Assembly: GCA_963678705.1 (NCBI GenBank)
Contig: OY783208.1
Coordinates: 19,928,207 to 19,992,206 of the forward strand
Direction: 5' to 3'
Source: Panorpa germanica
Taxonomy: Eukaryota; Arthropoda; Insecta; Mecoptera; Panorpidae
DNA: 64,000 bases
A model generated the notes under the pieces. It searched no databases and had not been told where the DNA came from. It worked only from the letters and a program-made list of their open reading frames with translations. The position numbers and the translations under genes are program-made. The first letter of the stretch is position 1. The number at the start of each line of letters is the position of its first letter. Positions 37,555 through 49,348 of the stretch are shown here, one piece after another.

Positions 37555-38122
37555 TGGGCTTATGTCTTAATTTCTATAAAAGTGTACTATATATTGATAA
37601 AGTGGGTTACTAGAACCTCAAACTTTCAATTATTGTTTAATAACTCCTTATATGTTAAGACATATTAACAATTAAAAAAGACATTGCAAGAGCATGTGGC
37701 ATCACAATCCTTGTATAGCTCATAAATTTTTGCTATATGTATTTATATATCAAAATATCAAATATTATTTACAGCTATTTCAAGGAACAATTACAATTCA
37801 ATATTATGTCTGCCTTAGCAGGGTTAAATAAAATAAAAACTTATTATTCTTTAATTTGACTTGATTATTTGACTACCAACAGCTACAGAACATTACCACA
37901 GCACTGACCTACTCAACAAATAACTGACGTTAAAATGCATTTCACGTCATACAAATATGGCCGACCATTTCTACCGCTAAAACTACAATTCAAACTTTTA
38001 ATTGCTATATCTCCTTCAATATTTAGATATTTAATAAAATAGACACACCAATACACATTTATTAAAATCAATTTCAATCAACAATTGAAAAATCGACTAC
38101 TAAAAAATGAGGACACAAGCCC
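37555..38122 (-). repeat. GGGCTTG MITE upstream of Z4
   Basis: Starts GGGCTTATGTCTTAATTTC and ends AATGAGGACACAAGCCC, with an internal deletion near the CATTGCAAGAGC segment. It lies next to the promoter-proximal GGGATTTATGAACTTG block of Z4. Confidence 0.9.
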
Positions 38123-38139
38123 ATTGTTTTAATACCCCC

Positions 38140-39400
38140 TACTACCCCCACATGCGACATCCAACATTTATATATTTTCATTCATAAGTTGACATTATTT
38201 AGATTTTAATCAAAGCAATCTATTTTTCTACTACCCAATATTTTCTCTAGCTGTTTTAAATCACCGTTTATAGAGAACCCCACAAATTGAATTTGAAAAT
38301 TGCAGCTCTTTTGCAAAGCATCCTACCTCCCGCTCACCACATCTTTAGCAAATTTGCACGGCTACTGAAATCAAATATTTGTTTTCTCACTAATGGAAAA
38401 TAGATATGCACAAGCCTGAGCCTGACACACCAAATTTACCACACCACTCTAACATTGCCTCCGAAATTCGCGCCGCTACTTAACTCAAATTTCGGATTTT
38501 TAATTATTGGAAAAAGTGCAAAATTATTATCTCAATACAAACCTCAAATTTGCAGTTTCCTATCATTTCTTCTTCATCAGATTTTTGCAAAAGTATTTTT
38601 TAGAATATTTCAGTTTTTCCAGAATTACATCATCCAAGGAAATTCAGGGAAAATTTTAGAAACGCAGAAAGTCTTAGAAATTTTTCTTCTACAGAATATC
38701 TATATTAGAAAAACTTTATAGGCGCTGTTTAGAAGATACCATATACGATTTTGATACCCGATATCCTACAAACAATTTTGATCGGAATCCAATTAAATGC
38801 GAATCGTATCACTCTGAATGGTGATTGGAATCCTATTAGACAGTAGTGTGACATTACATGAAGCTTTGGACAGCATGTCTGAATCGGCCGGAATGCTCCG
38901 TACCCCCTCTGACGGCCTTCCTAATACTTTCCACACGAAGTGTGCCGAGGTGCAAGTCGTGGTACTACCACCTCTACTCAGATTTCAACATAACCACATC
39001 TCCAAACGACCATACACGAGTAGAACACGAGCACTAACGACTTATATGGATATGCCTTTGATCTTGATCTTGAATATACTTAATCTTCGTAAATGTTCGG
39101 CTAACACGAAACTAATATTCTTGAAATCGTATAAATAGACAACACCCCTTTTATTATTTGTTTTTGTGGACTATAATACATATACATAGTCTATGTACTG
39201 GTAGTTCTCCCGGACTACTATCTGGCTACTGTCTTACCGCTCTCTGATACGAGATTGCTAAAATACGAGAAATTGTTTGAGGGTATATATATCTACCGCC
39301 CTGTATATATAAACAAGCGTTCTTATGGGTTTTTCATATAAACGGTGGAACACTTTGAAAACTACGTACATTATAATATGGAGATGATAAATTTATAATT
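38140..39400. other. Repeat-derived stretch and an orphan frame, no gene supported
   Basis: About 38280-38720 shares blocks (CGCCGCTACT, AGGAAATTCAGGGAAAA, GTCTTAG) with 63540-64000 and is probably part of the same Helitron-like repeat. 38818-39138 (+) is an open frame of 106 codons in slightly GC-richer DNA (SMSESAGMLRTPSDG); I recognise no family and give it low weight. Confidence 0.45.
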
Positions 39401-39609
39401 ATTTTACGTTTAAAACATGTAGTAAATACCAATATCAAAACAATAATGAACAATAAATTAATTAACTAAGAAGAAATGATGTCCCTTGATTAAATAAAAC
39501 TACATGATCCTTTGTCTTCCTACCAATATTTATTCAATAAGCTTCGTGCAGTAAAGCTAATACAAATATAAACACAAGTTACTTTAGGTTACAAGTTGAC
39601 TTACTCAAC

Positions 39610-40384
39610 CTAATGTAAATTACGTTTTTGATGTCTCTTTAAAGAACCTGCAGCTGAGAAACTTTTATTACATAACACAAGAAAATGGTTTTACTCTTAA
39701 ATGTGTGTTTTTATGTTGTTTTAATTAAATTAATTGACTGAACGTTTTACTACATTCATCGCAAGAAAATGGTTTTATACCTAAATGTGTGTTTTTATGT
39801 CGTTTTAAATTAGATGATAGATTGAATGTTTTACTACATTCATCGCAAAAAAATTGTTTTACAGCTAAATGTGTGTTTTTATGGTCTTTTAAACTTTGTG
39901 ATTGACTGAACGTTTTACTACATTCGTAGCAAGAAAATGGTTTTACAACTAAATGTGTGTTTTTATGTCGTTTTAAAATTGACGAATAAGCAAATATTTT
40001 ACTACATGTATTACAAGAATGTAGTTTCTTTCCTGAATGTAGACGCAAATGTTTTATGATTTCTGCTTTAGAGTCCAACAATTTGTTACATACATCACAG
40101 ATATAAGGCTTCAGGTTCGTATTCATTTCACTTTGAAGTTGTTGCTCTGGAACTTTAAAGTTAATGAAGTAATTATCTCAGGGTAAATGTGTAGCTTCAT
40201 CTGAGTTATATTCTGGTTCTTCTTTAAATTCTGTTTTTATTTCATCACATAGCGCTGCTTCATTGACGAATCGTCCTTCTTCTATTTCTATTTTGATATC
40301 TCCGTTTAAATTTTCCGTTTTCATTGGTTCAGTTAATCCCACATCAACTTCCAGCTTTGTTTGTTCTAATTTGCAATCCTCTAT
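39610..40384 (-). pseudogene. C2H2 zinc-finger pseudogene Z5
   Basis: Clear sister of Z2 and Z6. The start codon is changed to ATA (reads IEDCKLEQ), a TGA interrupts the module after THLP, a TAA falls in the sixth finger (after SQLI), and the last finger has a small deletion. Fingers 2-5 remain readable with contacts YSIR, QQSD, LSNR and a partial last one. The 5' exon homologue (ends 40792) and upstream region are almost identical to those of Z2 and Z6, so decay is recent relative to the duplication. Confidence 0.9.
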
Positions 40385-41217
40385 TATATGTAGATCAATT
40401 TTGAAGTTTGCTAAAAGAAAATCTATGTTAATAAAAATAAATCTGATGTGTTTAAGAAATGAAACAAAACTATGTAACATAATAAAAATAAATAAGAGAA
40501 GGTAATTAACGTAAAAGCTTTTATGTAATAAATGTATGCTTTGTAAAACATTAACTAAATAAATAAAGTTTATATAAAAGGCAAGATTAAAACCCTTAAG
40601 GCAATAACCATTTTAATATTTTGTTTCTTACTCCCTAAAATATAAAGTAATTAATAAGGAAAAATAAAAATTCATTTTAATATAGTAGGGTATTTATATA
40701 TTAATTTACCACTTTTCTCAAAAATCTACAGCCTTCTATTAATCTTTTTATAAAATATGAATAGAATAAGATGAACTGAGTAAAACCTTACAATGGGCTG
40801 TCAAAATAAAGATATTTCAGTTTTCTTTATTATAAATGCGTTTATGGTTCGAGGACGGGCGGGATTTATGAACCTGAATATTTATTCGATGATTGATGTC
40901 AACTTTATTTTGTTGTAATCAATCTATTTTCAAAGTATTTTTTAATTAATGTGTAAACCTCTCAATAAAATTGAACTTCACGAACCTATTAACACAGTAC
41001 TTTTTTAATCATTAAGCCAAGAATCATTTCTTAGAATTATGTTCAATATTTGCCGTCATTTGCGTTTAATGTATTTTTACTAAAATTTTTTGTGTTTTTA
41101 TTATAAATAATTTTTTAAACATGATGAAAGCTGGGCAGTTACAATTCGTAACGTTTGTGCAAATTATGATTTAAATTAATCGACTGTGAAGATATTAATT
41201 AAGAAATGGGCTTGCGT

Positions 41218-41656
41218 CCTCATTTTTTAGTGGTCGATTTTTTAATCGTTGATTGAAATTGACGTTAATAAATGTGTATTGGCGTGTCTATTTTATTAAA
41301 TATCTAAATGTTGACGGAGATAAAGCAATTAAAAGTTTGAATTGTAGTTTCACCGATAGAAATGGTCTAGCACAGTTATTTGTTGAGTAGGTCAGTGCTG
41401 TGGTAATGTTCTGTAGCTGTTTGTAGTCGAAATAATCAAGTCAAGTTAAAGAATAATAAGTTTTTATTTTATTTAACCCTGTTACAGCAGACATAATATC
41501 AAAAAATTTTTATTTAAATAAATCGAGATTTTTAATTGCTATATCTCCGTCAATATTTAGATATTTAATAAAATAGACACACCAATACACATTTATTAAC
41601 ATCAATTTCAATCAACAATTGAAAAATCGACCACTAAAAAATGAGGACGCAAGCCC
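41218..41656. repeat. Composite of two half MITEs in opposite orientation
   Basis: The left half (from GGGCTTGCGTCC) equals the half-MITE upstream of Z2. The right half (ending GAGGACGCAAGCCC) equals the MITE end found downstream of Z2 and Z6. They meet near 41500 through a short A/T filler. Both outer ends are the same MITE terminus, so this is a junction between duplicated blocks and not a normal copy. Confidence 0.8.
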
Positions 41657-41919
41657 ATTGTTTATTTTTAAAATTGCCGTACTAACAATTTACCATTTAC
41701 CATTACCGGGCCCTGAAAATGTAGTAATTAATACACGATAATAAAAAATAGTTGCAGATGATCTCAGAAGACAGTGGACTTGGATGTCCTCGATGAAATA
41801 AAACCATGATGTGTTCTTTTATTTAGAATACACGTTTATTAGTTCACAAATGAAAAACAATTAGTTACATACAAATTAATTGAATATAGTTAAATGTTGA
41901 ATTAATATAAGGTTTGATT

Positions 41920-42302
41920 CAGACAGATGATTTATAGACAGATACTGAGAAAGTAGAGAGGAAAGAATGTGTAGAGTGTGCTGAACGGAGGACGAAACAC
42001 TGGAGCACATTAAGTTTGATTGTAAGGAAAAAGTAGACAGCGAGATGAATATTGGGCAGCTTTTAAAAGGGGGCAAGGAAGGGAACAGATGGATGGCAGA
42101 AAGAACTAGAAGAAGGAAGACTGAAGCTATTTAAATCTTCTAAAAATGTGCAAAACCATGTATTTTCTTTTAGATATTACGCGAATTTGTATTTTAGTTT
42201 TTGGTAGAAGGAAATAGATATATATTTCAGGAATAAAATGTATTGTATTAAGGCAGCAGAATGTAATGCCGCATGGTAAACATTAAATAAATAAATAATA
42301 GA
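41920..42302 (+). mobile_element. 5'-truncated LINE, orthologous to 22231-22593
   Basis: Same LINE tail and same ATAAGGTTTGATT duplication (41907-41919 and 42303-42315), in the 3' untranslated region of Z6. It has an extra 15-20 bp at its start. Shared by descent with the insertion behind Z2. Confidence 0.85.
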
Positions 42303-43271
42303 ATAAGGTTTGATTTAGTTTTAATAGATGAACCAGGGGTATGATGTTATTCAAGGGGTAGTTAAATTGAGGCGAGAATGTTGCCTGAGCCGCCTATTAA
42401 TTGTGTAAAAGAAATCAGAGAGAGCTAAAGGATAAGTTGCGGGATGAGTTCTTATTTATTTTTATTATTTAAACTTTTTTACCTAATTTTTAAAACGTTA
42501 TTTCGCAGAGCCACCTAATTTAAATATAAGACGTAAATTAGAAAAGCAGCTAATAAAATAATGAACATTATAACAAAAAAAGGCAAAACAGTTAAATATA
42601 ACTATTGATTAGTGATATGGACTAATCAACCCCGCTTATCGGTCCGATCTAAGACAGTTTTGCGTTCAATACAAAGCGTACAAGTGTTTCAAAAACATTA
42701 ATAATAATAATAATTATTTACCGGAATCTAGAGTTACGCGATATATTACTGACATGATAAAAAAACAAACACATTTAAAAACAGTAAATAATAAAATAAA
42801 GTTAAACAAAAAAAGAATCTTAAAATTACATTTAAAAGAGTTACCAATTAATTTATCGTGAATTTATTCGGGCTCTCCGAGAGAACGTCAAAATTTCAGG
42901 AATTTAAGTTTTAACTACCTTCTTACAATTATTAAGGTACTTAAACTACACTTGAATTTTGAAAGTGTGGTTATTGAGTTTTGAAATAAGTCTGTACCCT
43001 TTTGTTGAACTGTATATATATATATACCCCATAACCCTCTGCAGATCTTCATCATTCCTTATATATAGATAAATTATTATTTTACATCTAAAGATGTAGT
43101 ACAAACCATTACCAGAATTAACTAAGAAGAAAAGGATGTCCCTTACCACATAAAAGCGGTTCAGGGTCCTTTGTCGTTCTACCAATGTTTATTAAATAAG
43201 CTTCATAGAGTAAAACTAATACAAGTATAAACACAAGTTAAGTTAGGAAATGTAAAAAGGTCTTACTCTAC

Positions 43272-44132
43272 CTAATGTAAATTACGTTTTTGATGTCTCT
43301 TTAAAGAACCTGCAGCTGAGAAACATTTATTACATAAGCCACAAGGAAATAGTTATAGACCTAAATGTGTGTTTTTATGTTGTTTTAAATCCGACGAACG
43401 ACTGAACGTTTTACTACATTCGTTGCAAAAAAATGGTTTTAGACCTAAATGTGTGTTTTTGTGTTGTTTTAAATCCGACGAACGACTGAACGTTTTACTA
43501 CAATCGTTGCAAGAAAATGGTTTTAGACCTAAATGTGTGTTTTTATGTCGTTTTAAACTTTGTGATAGACTGAACGTTTTACTACATTCGTTGCAAGAAA
43601 ATGGTTTTACATCTAGATGTGTGTTTTTATGTCGTTTTAAATCATGCGATAGACTGAACGTTTTACTACATACATCGCAAGAAAATGGTTTTACACCTGA
43701 ATGTGTGTTTTTATGTCGTTTTAAAATTGACGAATAAGCAAATATTTTACTACATGTATTACAAGAATGTAGTTTCTTTGCTGAATGTACACGCAAATGT
43801 TTTTTGATTTCTGCTTGAGAGTCCAACAATTTGTTACATACATCACAAATATAAGGCTGCAGGTTCGTATTCATTTCACTTTGAAGTTGTTGCTCTGGAA
43901 CTTCAAGCTTTATGAAGTAATTATCTCGGGGTAAATGTGTAGCTTCATCTGAGTTATATTCTGGTTTTTTTTTGAATTCTGTTTTTATTTCATCATATAG
44001 CGCTGCTTCATTCACGACTCCTCCTTCTTCTATTTCTATTTTGATATGTTCGTTTAAATTTTCCGTTTTCATTGGTTCAGTTAATCCCACATCAACTTCT
44101 ACCTTTATTTGTTCTAATTTGCAATTCTCCAT
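43272..44132 (-). CDS. C2H2 zinc-finger protein Z6, stop codon before the last finger
   Basis: ATG at 44130-44132 (MENCKLEQIKVEVD); acceptor just upstream; 5' exon homologue ends at 44573. Acidic module as in Z2. Six fingers are in frame, contacts of fingers 2-6: YSIR, LHDR, LQSR, RSDQ, RSDQ. The linker lysine after HLGL is replaced by TAA at 43353, so the predicted protein is 259 residues. The final finger (CGLCNKCF ... KRNLH) is still intact in the same frame to 43272. The truncated protein keeps six fingers and may still bind DNA. Fingers 5 and 6 are near-identical duplicates. Confidence 0.85.
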
Positions 44133-45003
44133 TATATGTAGAACAATTGAGAAGTTAGCTAAAAAAAACAAATTTTATCAACAAAAAAATAAGAAATCTA
44201 TGTTAATAAAAATAAATCTGAGGTTTTTAAGAAATGAAACAAAACTATGTGACATAATAAAAATAAATAAGTGAAGGTAATCTAAATGAACGTAAAGGCT
44301 TTTATGTAATAAATGTATGCTTTGTAAAACATTAACTAAATAAATAAAGTTTATATAAAAGGCAAGATTAAAACCCTTAAGGCAATAACCATTTTAATAT
44401 TTTGTTTCTTACTCCCTAAAATATAAAGTAATTAATTAGGTAAAATAAAAATTCATTTTAATATAGTAGGGTATTTATATATTAATTTACCACTTTTCTC
44501 AAAAATCTACAGCCTTCTAATAATCTTTTTATAAAATATGAATAGAATAAGATGAACTGAGTAAAACCTTACAATGGGCTGTCAAAATTAAGATATTACA
44601 GTTTTCTTTATTATAAATGCGTTTATGGTTCGAGGACGGGCGGGATTTATGAACCTGAATATTTATACGATGATTGATGTCAACTTTATTTTGTTGTAAT
44701 ACAATATCTATTTTCAAAGTATTTTTTAATTAATGTGTAAACCTGTCAATAAAATTGAACTTCATAAGCCTATTAACACAGTACTTTTTTAATCATTAAG
44801 CCAAGAATCATTTCTTAGAATTATATTCAATATTTGCCGTCATTTGCGTTTAATGTATTTTTACTAAATTTTTTTGTGTTTTCATTATAAATAATTTTTT
44901 AAACATTATGAAGGCTGGGCAGTTACAATTCGCAACGTTTGTGGAAATTATGGTCGAAGCTGTGATTTAAATTAATCGACTGTGAAGATATTAATTAATA
45001 AAT

Positions 45004-45626
45004 GGCTTGTGTCCTAATTTTTTAGTTGTCGATTTTTCAATTGTTGATTGAAATTGACGTTAATAAATGTGTATTGGCGTGTCTATTTTATTAAATATCT
45101 AAATATTGACGGAGATATAGCAATTAATAGTTTGAATTGTAGTTTTAGCGCTAGAAATGGTCCGCCATATTTGCATGACGTGAATGCATTTTAACGTCAG
45201 TTATTTATTGAATAGGTCAGTGCTGTGGTAATGTTCTGTAGCTGTTGGTAGTCAAATAATCAAGTCAAATCAAAGAAAAATAAGTTTTTATTTTATTTAA
45301 CCCTGCTAAGGCAGACGTAATATTGAAATTTGAGTGTTCCTTGAAATAGCTGTAAATAATATTTGATATATAAATACATATAGCAGAGATTTATGAGCTG
45401 TAAGGTTGGTAACCTTACACAAGAATTGTGATGTCACATGCACTTGGAATGTGTACAACGTTGAATCCCTTTAATAATTAAAGAGACAAAATGACTTTTT
45501 TAATTGTTATCATCTCTTAACATATAAGGAGTTATTAAAAAATAATTGAACATTTGAGGTTCTAGTAACCCACTTTAACAATATATAGTACACTTTTATA
45601 GAAATTAAGACATAGGACACAAGCCC
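45004..45626 (+). repeat. GGGCTTG MITE, full copy
   Basis: Best complete copy: starts GGCTTGTGTCC (one G lost) and ends AGGACACAAGCCC, 623 bp. It is flanked by AT on both sides. The matching empty site lies at 12080-12200. Confidence 0.92.
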
Positions 45627-45734
45627 ATTCAAGGAGACTGGATTCGTTAGTGATCTGAGACATTTTGACCTTCGTTCATGCACAGTTGAACAGTTTAAAA
45701 AGTTCTTCTCTCGCATGATACCCAGTAAACAATT

Positions 45735-46064
45735 GGCCTGTGTCCTCATTTTTTAGTGGTCGATTTTTCAATTGCTGATTGAAATTGATGTTAATAAATG
45801 TGTATTGGCGTGTCTATTTTATTAAATATCTAAATGTTGACGGAGATGTAACAATTAGAAATTTGAATTGTAGTTTCAGCGCTAATAATAATCGGCCATA
45901 TTTGTATGACGTGAAATGCATTTTAACGTCAGTTATTTGTTGAGTAGGTCAGTGCTGTGGTAATGTTCTGTAGCTGTTGGTAGTCAAATAATCAAATCAA
46001 GTTAAAGAATAATAGGTTTTTATTTTATTTAACCCTGCTAAGGCAGACATAATATTGGAATTTT
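45735..46064 (+). repeat. GGGCTTG MITE, partial copy
   Basis: Starts GGCCTGTGTCCTCATTTTTTAG and follows the consensus to the AAGGCAGACATAATATTGG block, then stops. Confidence 0.85.
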
Positions 46065-46247
46065 ATTGTTATTCCTCACTCTTATTCACATATGTAAATT
46101 AAATAGAACATAAAATTATATAACGAAACCTTTATTTATTAAAAATTTTATATAAAAATGATGTAATAGCTTGCTTACTACTCGAAGTACAGTCAAGGAA
46201 ATAAAATTTTGAAATAAAACATTATTTGAAACTATTGAAAGATAGTT

Positions 46248-47890
46248 CTACTGCTCCTCATGAGTTTTCTGTACTTTTGATAGTTTCCTCCGATGTCCGT
46301 CCCAATACAGAGAATGCGTAAACGCCGTCCCAATGGCCGCAGCAACTTTTGTCTCGGACTTTTTGAGTGATGAACTTAAAAACTCTGAAAATGAAATAAT
46401 TACTTTTACCTTATGAAATACCGACACGAGAACTTATGAAGAAATTAATTTAAGATATTATAAATTTAAATTAAATAACAAAGTTTGCTCTTACACTGGT
46501 GAAAAATTAGCATTATTAAAAGCATTGGAAATTAATGAAAATATCAACAATAATAAAATTATAATAATTACGGATTCTTTAAGTGTTTTAAAAAATTAAA
46601 ATTCTAATGATAACAAATCAAATAATGATATTTTGACATGCAAAATTAAGGAGATGTATTTCAGTATAATAAATAAGAATAATACCATAAAATTTTTGTG
46701 GATACCAGGACATTGTGCAAAGAAATCAATAAATTTAGAAATTGAGATGCAAGTGAAATTACCTTCATATGAAATTTTTAATATAATCAAAAAATTAAAC
46801 TTCAATTTGAGAAACACAGATTTCATTAACAAAAATCAGTTAAAAGGAAGAGATTATTATATGGTACATCCAAATTTAAGTAAGAAGATATGGTTTAGAA
46901 ATGAGTCCAGCAAAATTATATCAACTATAATCAAAATCAAAAGTAATCATTGCAAAACTCCAGCTCAATTGTACAAAATTAATATTAAATCTGACGATAG
47001 ATGTCAATGTGGTGAAGAAGGAACTTTGGATCATATTATATTTGAATGCATAAATTATAGTTAAGAAAGATCAAAATTAAATAGTGATATATTAGATGTG
47101 ATTAAAACTTTTCCTGTTAATACTAAATTTTTGTTAAGTGATTCAAAATTAATTAGTGAATTATTTAAATATTTAGAAATTTGTAAAACTGAATTATAAA
47201 TTATAAAAGATGTATAAAAAATGTTTGATGGTAGGTATGACGCAAGAAAGTCAAGGCAAATAAGTAAATAAATATATAAAAAAAAAGAGAACTTTATCAT
47301 ATTAATTTAATGCAGTAAATTATTACCCAGGATGCAGCGGTACGTATTTGGGAGCCTTAAGGCAAAAACGATTTTATCTCCCATTTTACGAGTAGCAGTT
47401 AACTTTATTGCTAGATCACGTGTGAAAAGTTTTCTTATCACAAACGTAACGTTTTTTTGGAATGTGTCATCTGCGTCTAGCATGTGAGTCATAGCTGAAC
47501 ACTGAAATACGAAATAACAATTAGAAAGCATTAAAAAATAAATCAGAGCTTGATTAATAAAGAATTATCAATCGATCAAAATTATTACCAAAGTGTTCTT
47601 TAATTCAGGAAATTCCTGTAATTGGGTTTCAACCAGATGTAAACTGTCCAGATCCCGTAATGGGAATTCTACTCCGAATGTTTCGATCCAAGTGTCTGTA
47701 GCAGTTCCCCTGTATTCGATATCTGGTCCATTTTTACGATCTGACTTAGTAGAAGACAATTTTCTTTTAATAGAAGACAATTCTCTTTTAACAGAAGACA
47801 GTTCTGTCTCTACAGAAGACAGTCTTGTCTTAACAGAAGAAAGTTCTGCTTTGTATAATGTCTCAACAGAAAACAAATATTTAGAAAGCT
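46248..47890 (-). CDS. DUF4806-domain protein, three 3' coding exons
   Basis: Three exons with matching phases and GT-AG borders: 47890-47589 (acceptor TTTTTTTTCAG; donor GTAATA), 47501-47327 (acceptor CGTATTTCAG; donor GTAATA) and 46384-46248 (acceptor CATTTTCAG; ends KTHEEQ and TAG). The first exon encodes a coiled coil of five heptads (LSSVKTR, LSSVETE, LSSVKRE, LSSIKRK, LSSTKSD), then FPLRDLDSLHLVETQLQ. The next two give the rest of a DUF4806 domain (KLFTRDLAIKLT, then FLSSSLKKSETKV). The domain is common in insect proteins of unknown role, often beside nuclear or BEN-like domains. Exon 1 begins inside a codon, so at least one 5' exon lies upstream; I could not find it. A LINE fills the last intron. 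Confidence 0.8.
46395..47289 (+). mobile_element. LINE fragment with RNase H and CCHC knuckle, inside an intron
   Basis: The plus strand shows an RNase H remnant (KLALLKALEIN ... IIIITDSLSVLKN ... FLWIPGHC), then a 143-codon open end with CQCGEEGTLDHIIFEC, and an A-rich tail (AAATAAATATATAAAAAAAAA) at 47262-47289. Earlier parts contain stops and the 5' end is lost. It lies in the DUF4806 gene's last intron, antisense to the gene. Confidence 0.8.
47741..47855 (-). repeat. 21-bp minisatellite coding for heptad repeats
   Basis: About five and a half units with a shared AGAAGACA(A/G)TTCT core, in frame within the DUF4806 exon. Each unit encodes one LSSxxxx heptad, so copy-number change would lengthen or shorten the coiled coil by whole heptads. 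Confidence 0.85.
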
Positions 47891-48026
47891 CTGAAAAAAA
47901 ATTAAAGAATTGTAAAATTAGATTTAAAACTAAAACTATAAATGGCTGCTAACCTCACTAAAATATTTTAATAATATTAGTAGAGTAATAATAATGTTGA
48001 AACTTTCTGAATTGTTTTGAAGAGTT

Positions 48027-48661
48027 CAGTGGCGTAGCTAGGTAACCAAGGACCCCGGTGCAAAAAAAAATCTGGGCCCCTAACTAAACTGTTTAGGTTT
48101 TTCAAGTCAGATTTAAATATATATAAATACTTTAAAGGTACAAAGCTTTAAATGGCACAGCAAAACTACTTACTACATGTATGTGCATGTGTGTCTTGTG
48201 TGAGCTTTAGTGATCGCCTAGGTGAAGAGTTTAGGAACGTATACTTGGATTTATATTATTGGTATTAAAAATATTGGTATATTGGTATTGGCGATAAAAA
48301 TTGTAGTCACCTGGTTAACTAAATCTGCTGCACCATGTTTGAATGATGCATAAAAACCTAAAAACGTTTCTTTTACTTCCATATCAACGGGCTCCCATTT
48401 TTTGATCTAGTTATTACTGCATACCTCCCATTAGAATTAAATACCTAGTATACAATTAATTTATTTAATTAATTTTTGTTATTGTTCATGTTTTTCTTAT
48501 AAAAGTTTTGTATGCATTGTCGGGAATAACTATTTACTAAGAGCATTACTTCACGGTGAAACCGTTAAAATATAAATACAATTGATAAAAGTTCGAGGGC
48601 TCCCTGAGCTTGGGGGCCCCGGTGCACAGCACCGACTCGCTTATACCTAGCTACGCCAGTG
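48027..48661. mobile_element. Non-autonomous hAT-like element with 8-bp target duplication
   Basis: Termini CAGTGGCGTAGCTAGGTA and TACCTAGCTACGCCAGTG are inverted repeats with one mismatch. They are flanked by GAAGAGTT at 48019-48026 and 48662-48669. The CAGTGGCGTAG start and 8-bp duplication point to hAT. No transposase is encoded. Confidence 0.88.
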
Positions 48662-48729
48662 GAAGAGTTCCTAATAGTTAACTTTATCAGTACATTTTTA
48701 GAATTTAAGATATTGTTCGTAACCCTAAT

Positions 48730-49348
48730 GGGCTTGTGTCCTATGTCTTAATTTCTATAAAAGTGTACTATATATTGATAAAGTGGGTTACTAGAACCTC
48801 AAATGTTCAATTATTTTTTAATAACTCCTTATATGTTAAGAGATATTAACAATTAAAAGAGTCATTTTGTCTCTTTAATTATTAAAGGGATCAACGTTGT
48901 ACACATTCCAAGTGCATGTGACATCACAATCCTTGTGTAAGGCTACTAACCTTACAGATCATAAATCTGCTATATGTATTTATACATCAAAATATCAAAT
49001 ATTATTTACAGCTATTTCAAGGAATAATAAAATTTCAATATTATGTCTGCCGTAACAGGGTTAAATAAAGTAAAAACTTATTATTCTTTGACTTGACTTG
49101 ATTATTTGATTACCAACAGCTACAGAACATTACCACATACTCAACAAATAACTGACATTAAATTGCATTTCACGTCATACAAATATGCCGACCATTTCTA
49201 GTCCTAAAACTACAATTCAAACTTTAATTGCTATATCTCCGTCAACATTTAGATATTTAATAAAATAGACACGCCAATACACATTTATTAACATCAAGTT
49301 CAATCAACAATTGAAAAATCGACCATTAAAAAATGAAGACACAAGCCC
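48730..49348 (-). repeat. GGGCTTG MITE, full copy
   Basis: Starts GGGCTTGTGTCCTATGTCTTAATT and ends AATGAAGACACAAGCCC, about 619 bp, flanked by AT on both sides. Confidence 0.92.

Noticed and set aside
43369-43737. Plus-strand open frame with regular FLCCFKSDERLNVLLHS repeats
   Set aside because: It is the antisense shadow of the zinc-finger array of Z6. The same shadow occurs opposite Z2, Z3 and Z7.
47593-47952. Plus-strand frame of 119 codons over the heptad minisatellite
   Set aside because: Antisense of the DUF4806 exon; the minus-strand reading has correct splice phases and domain content.
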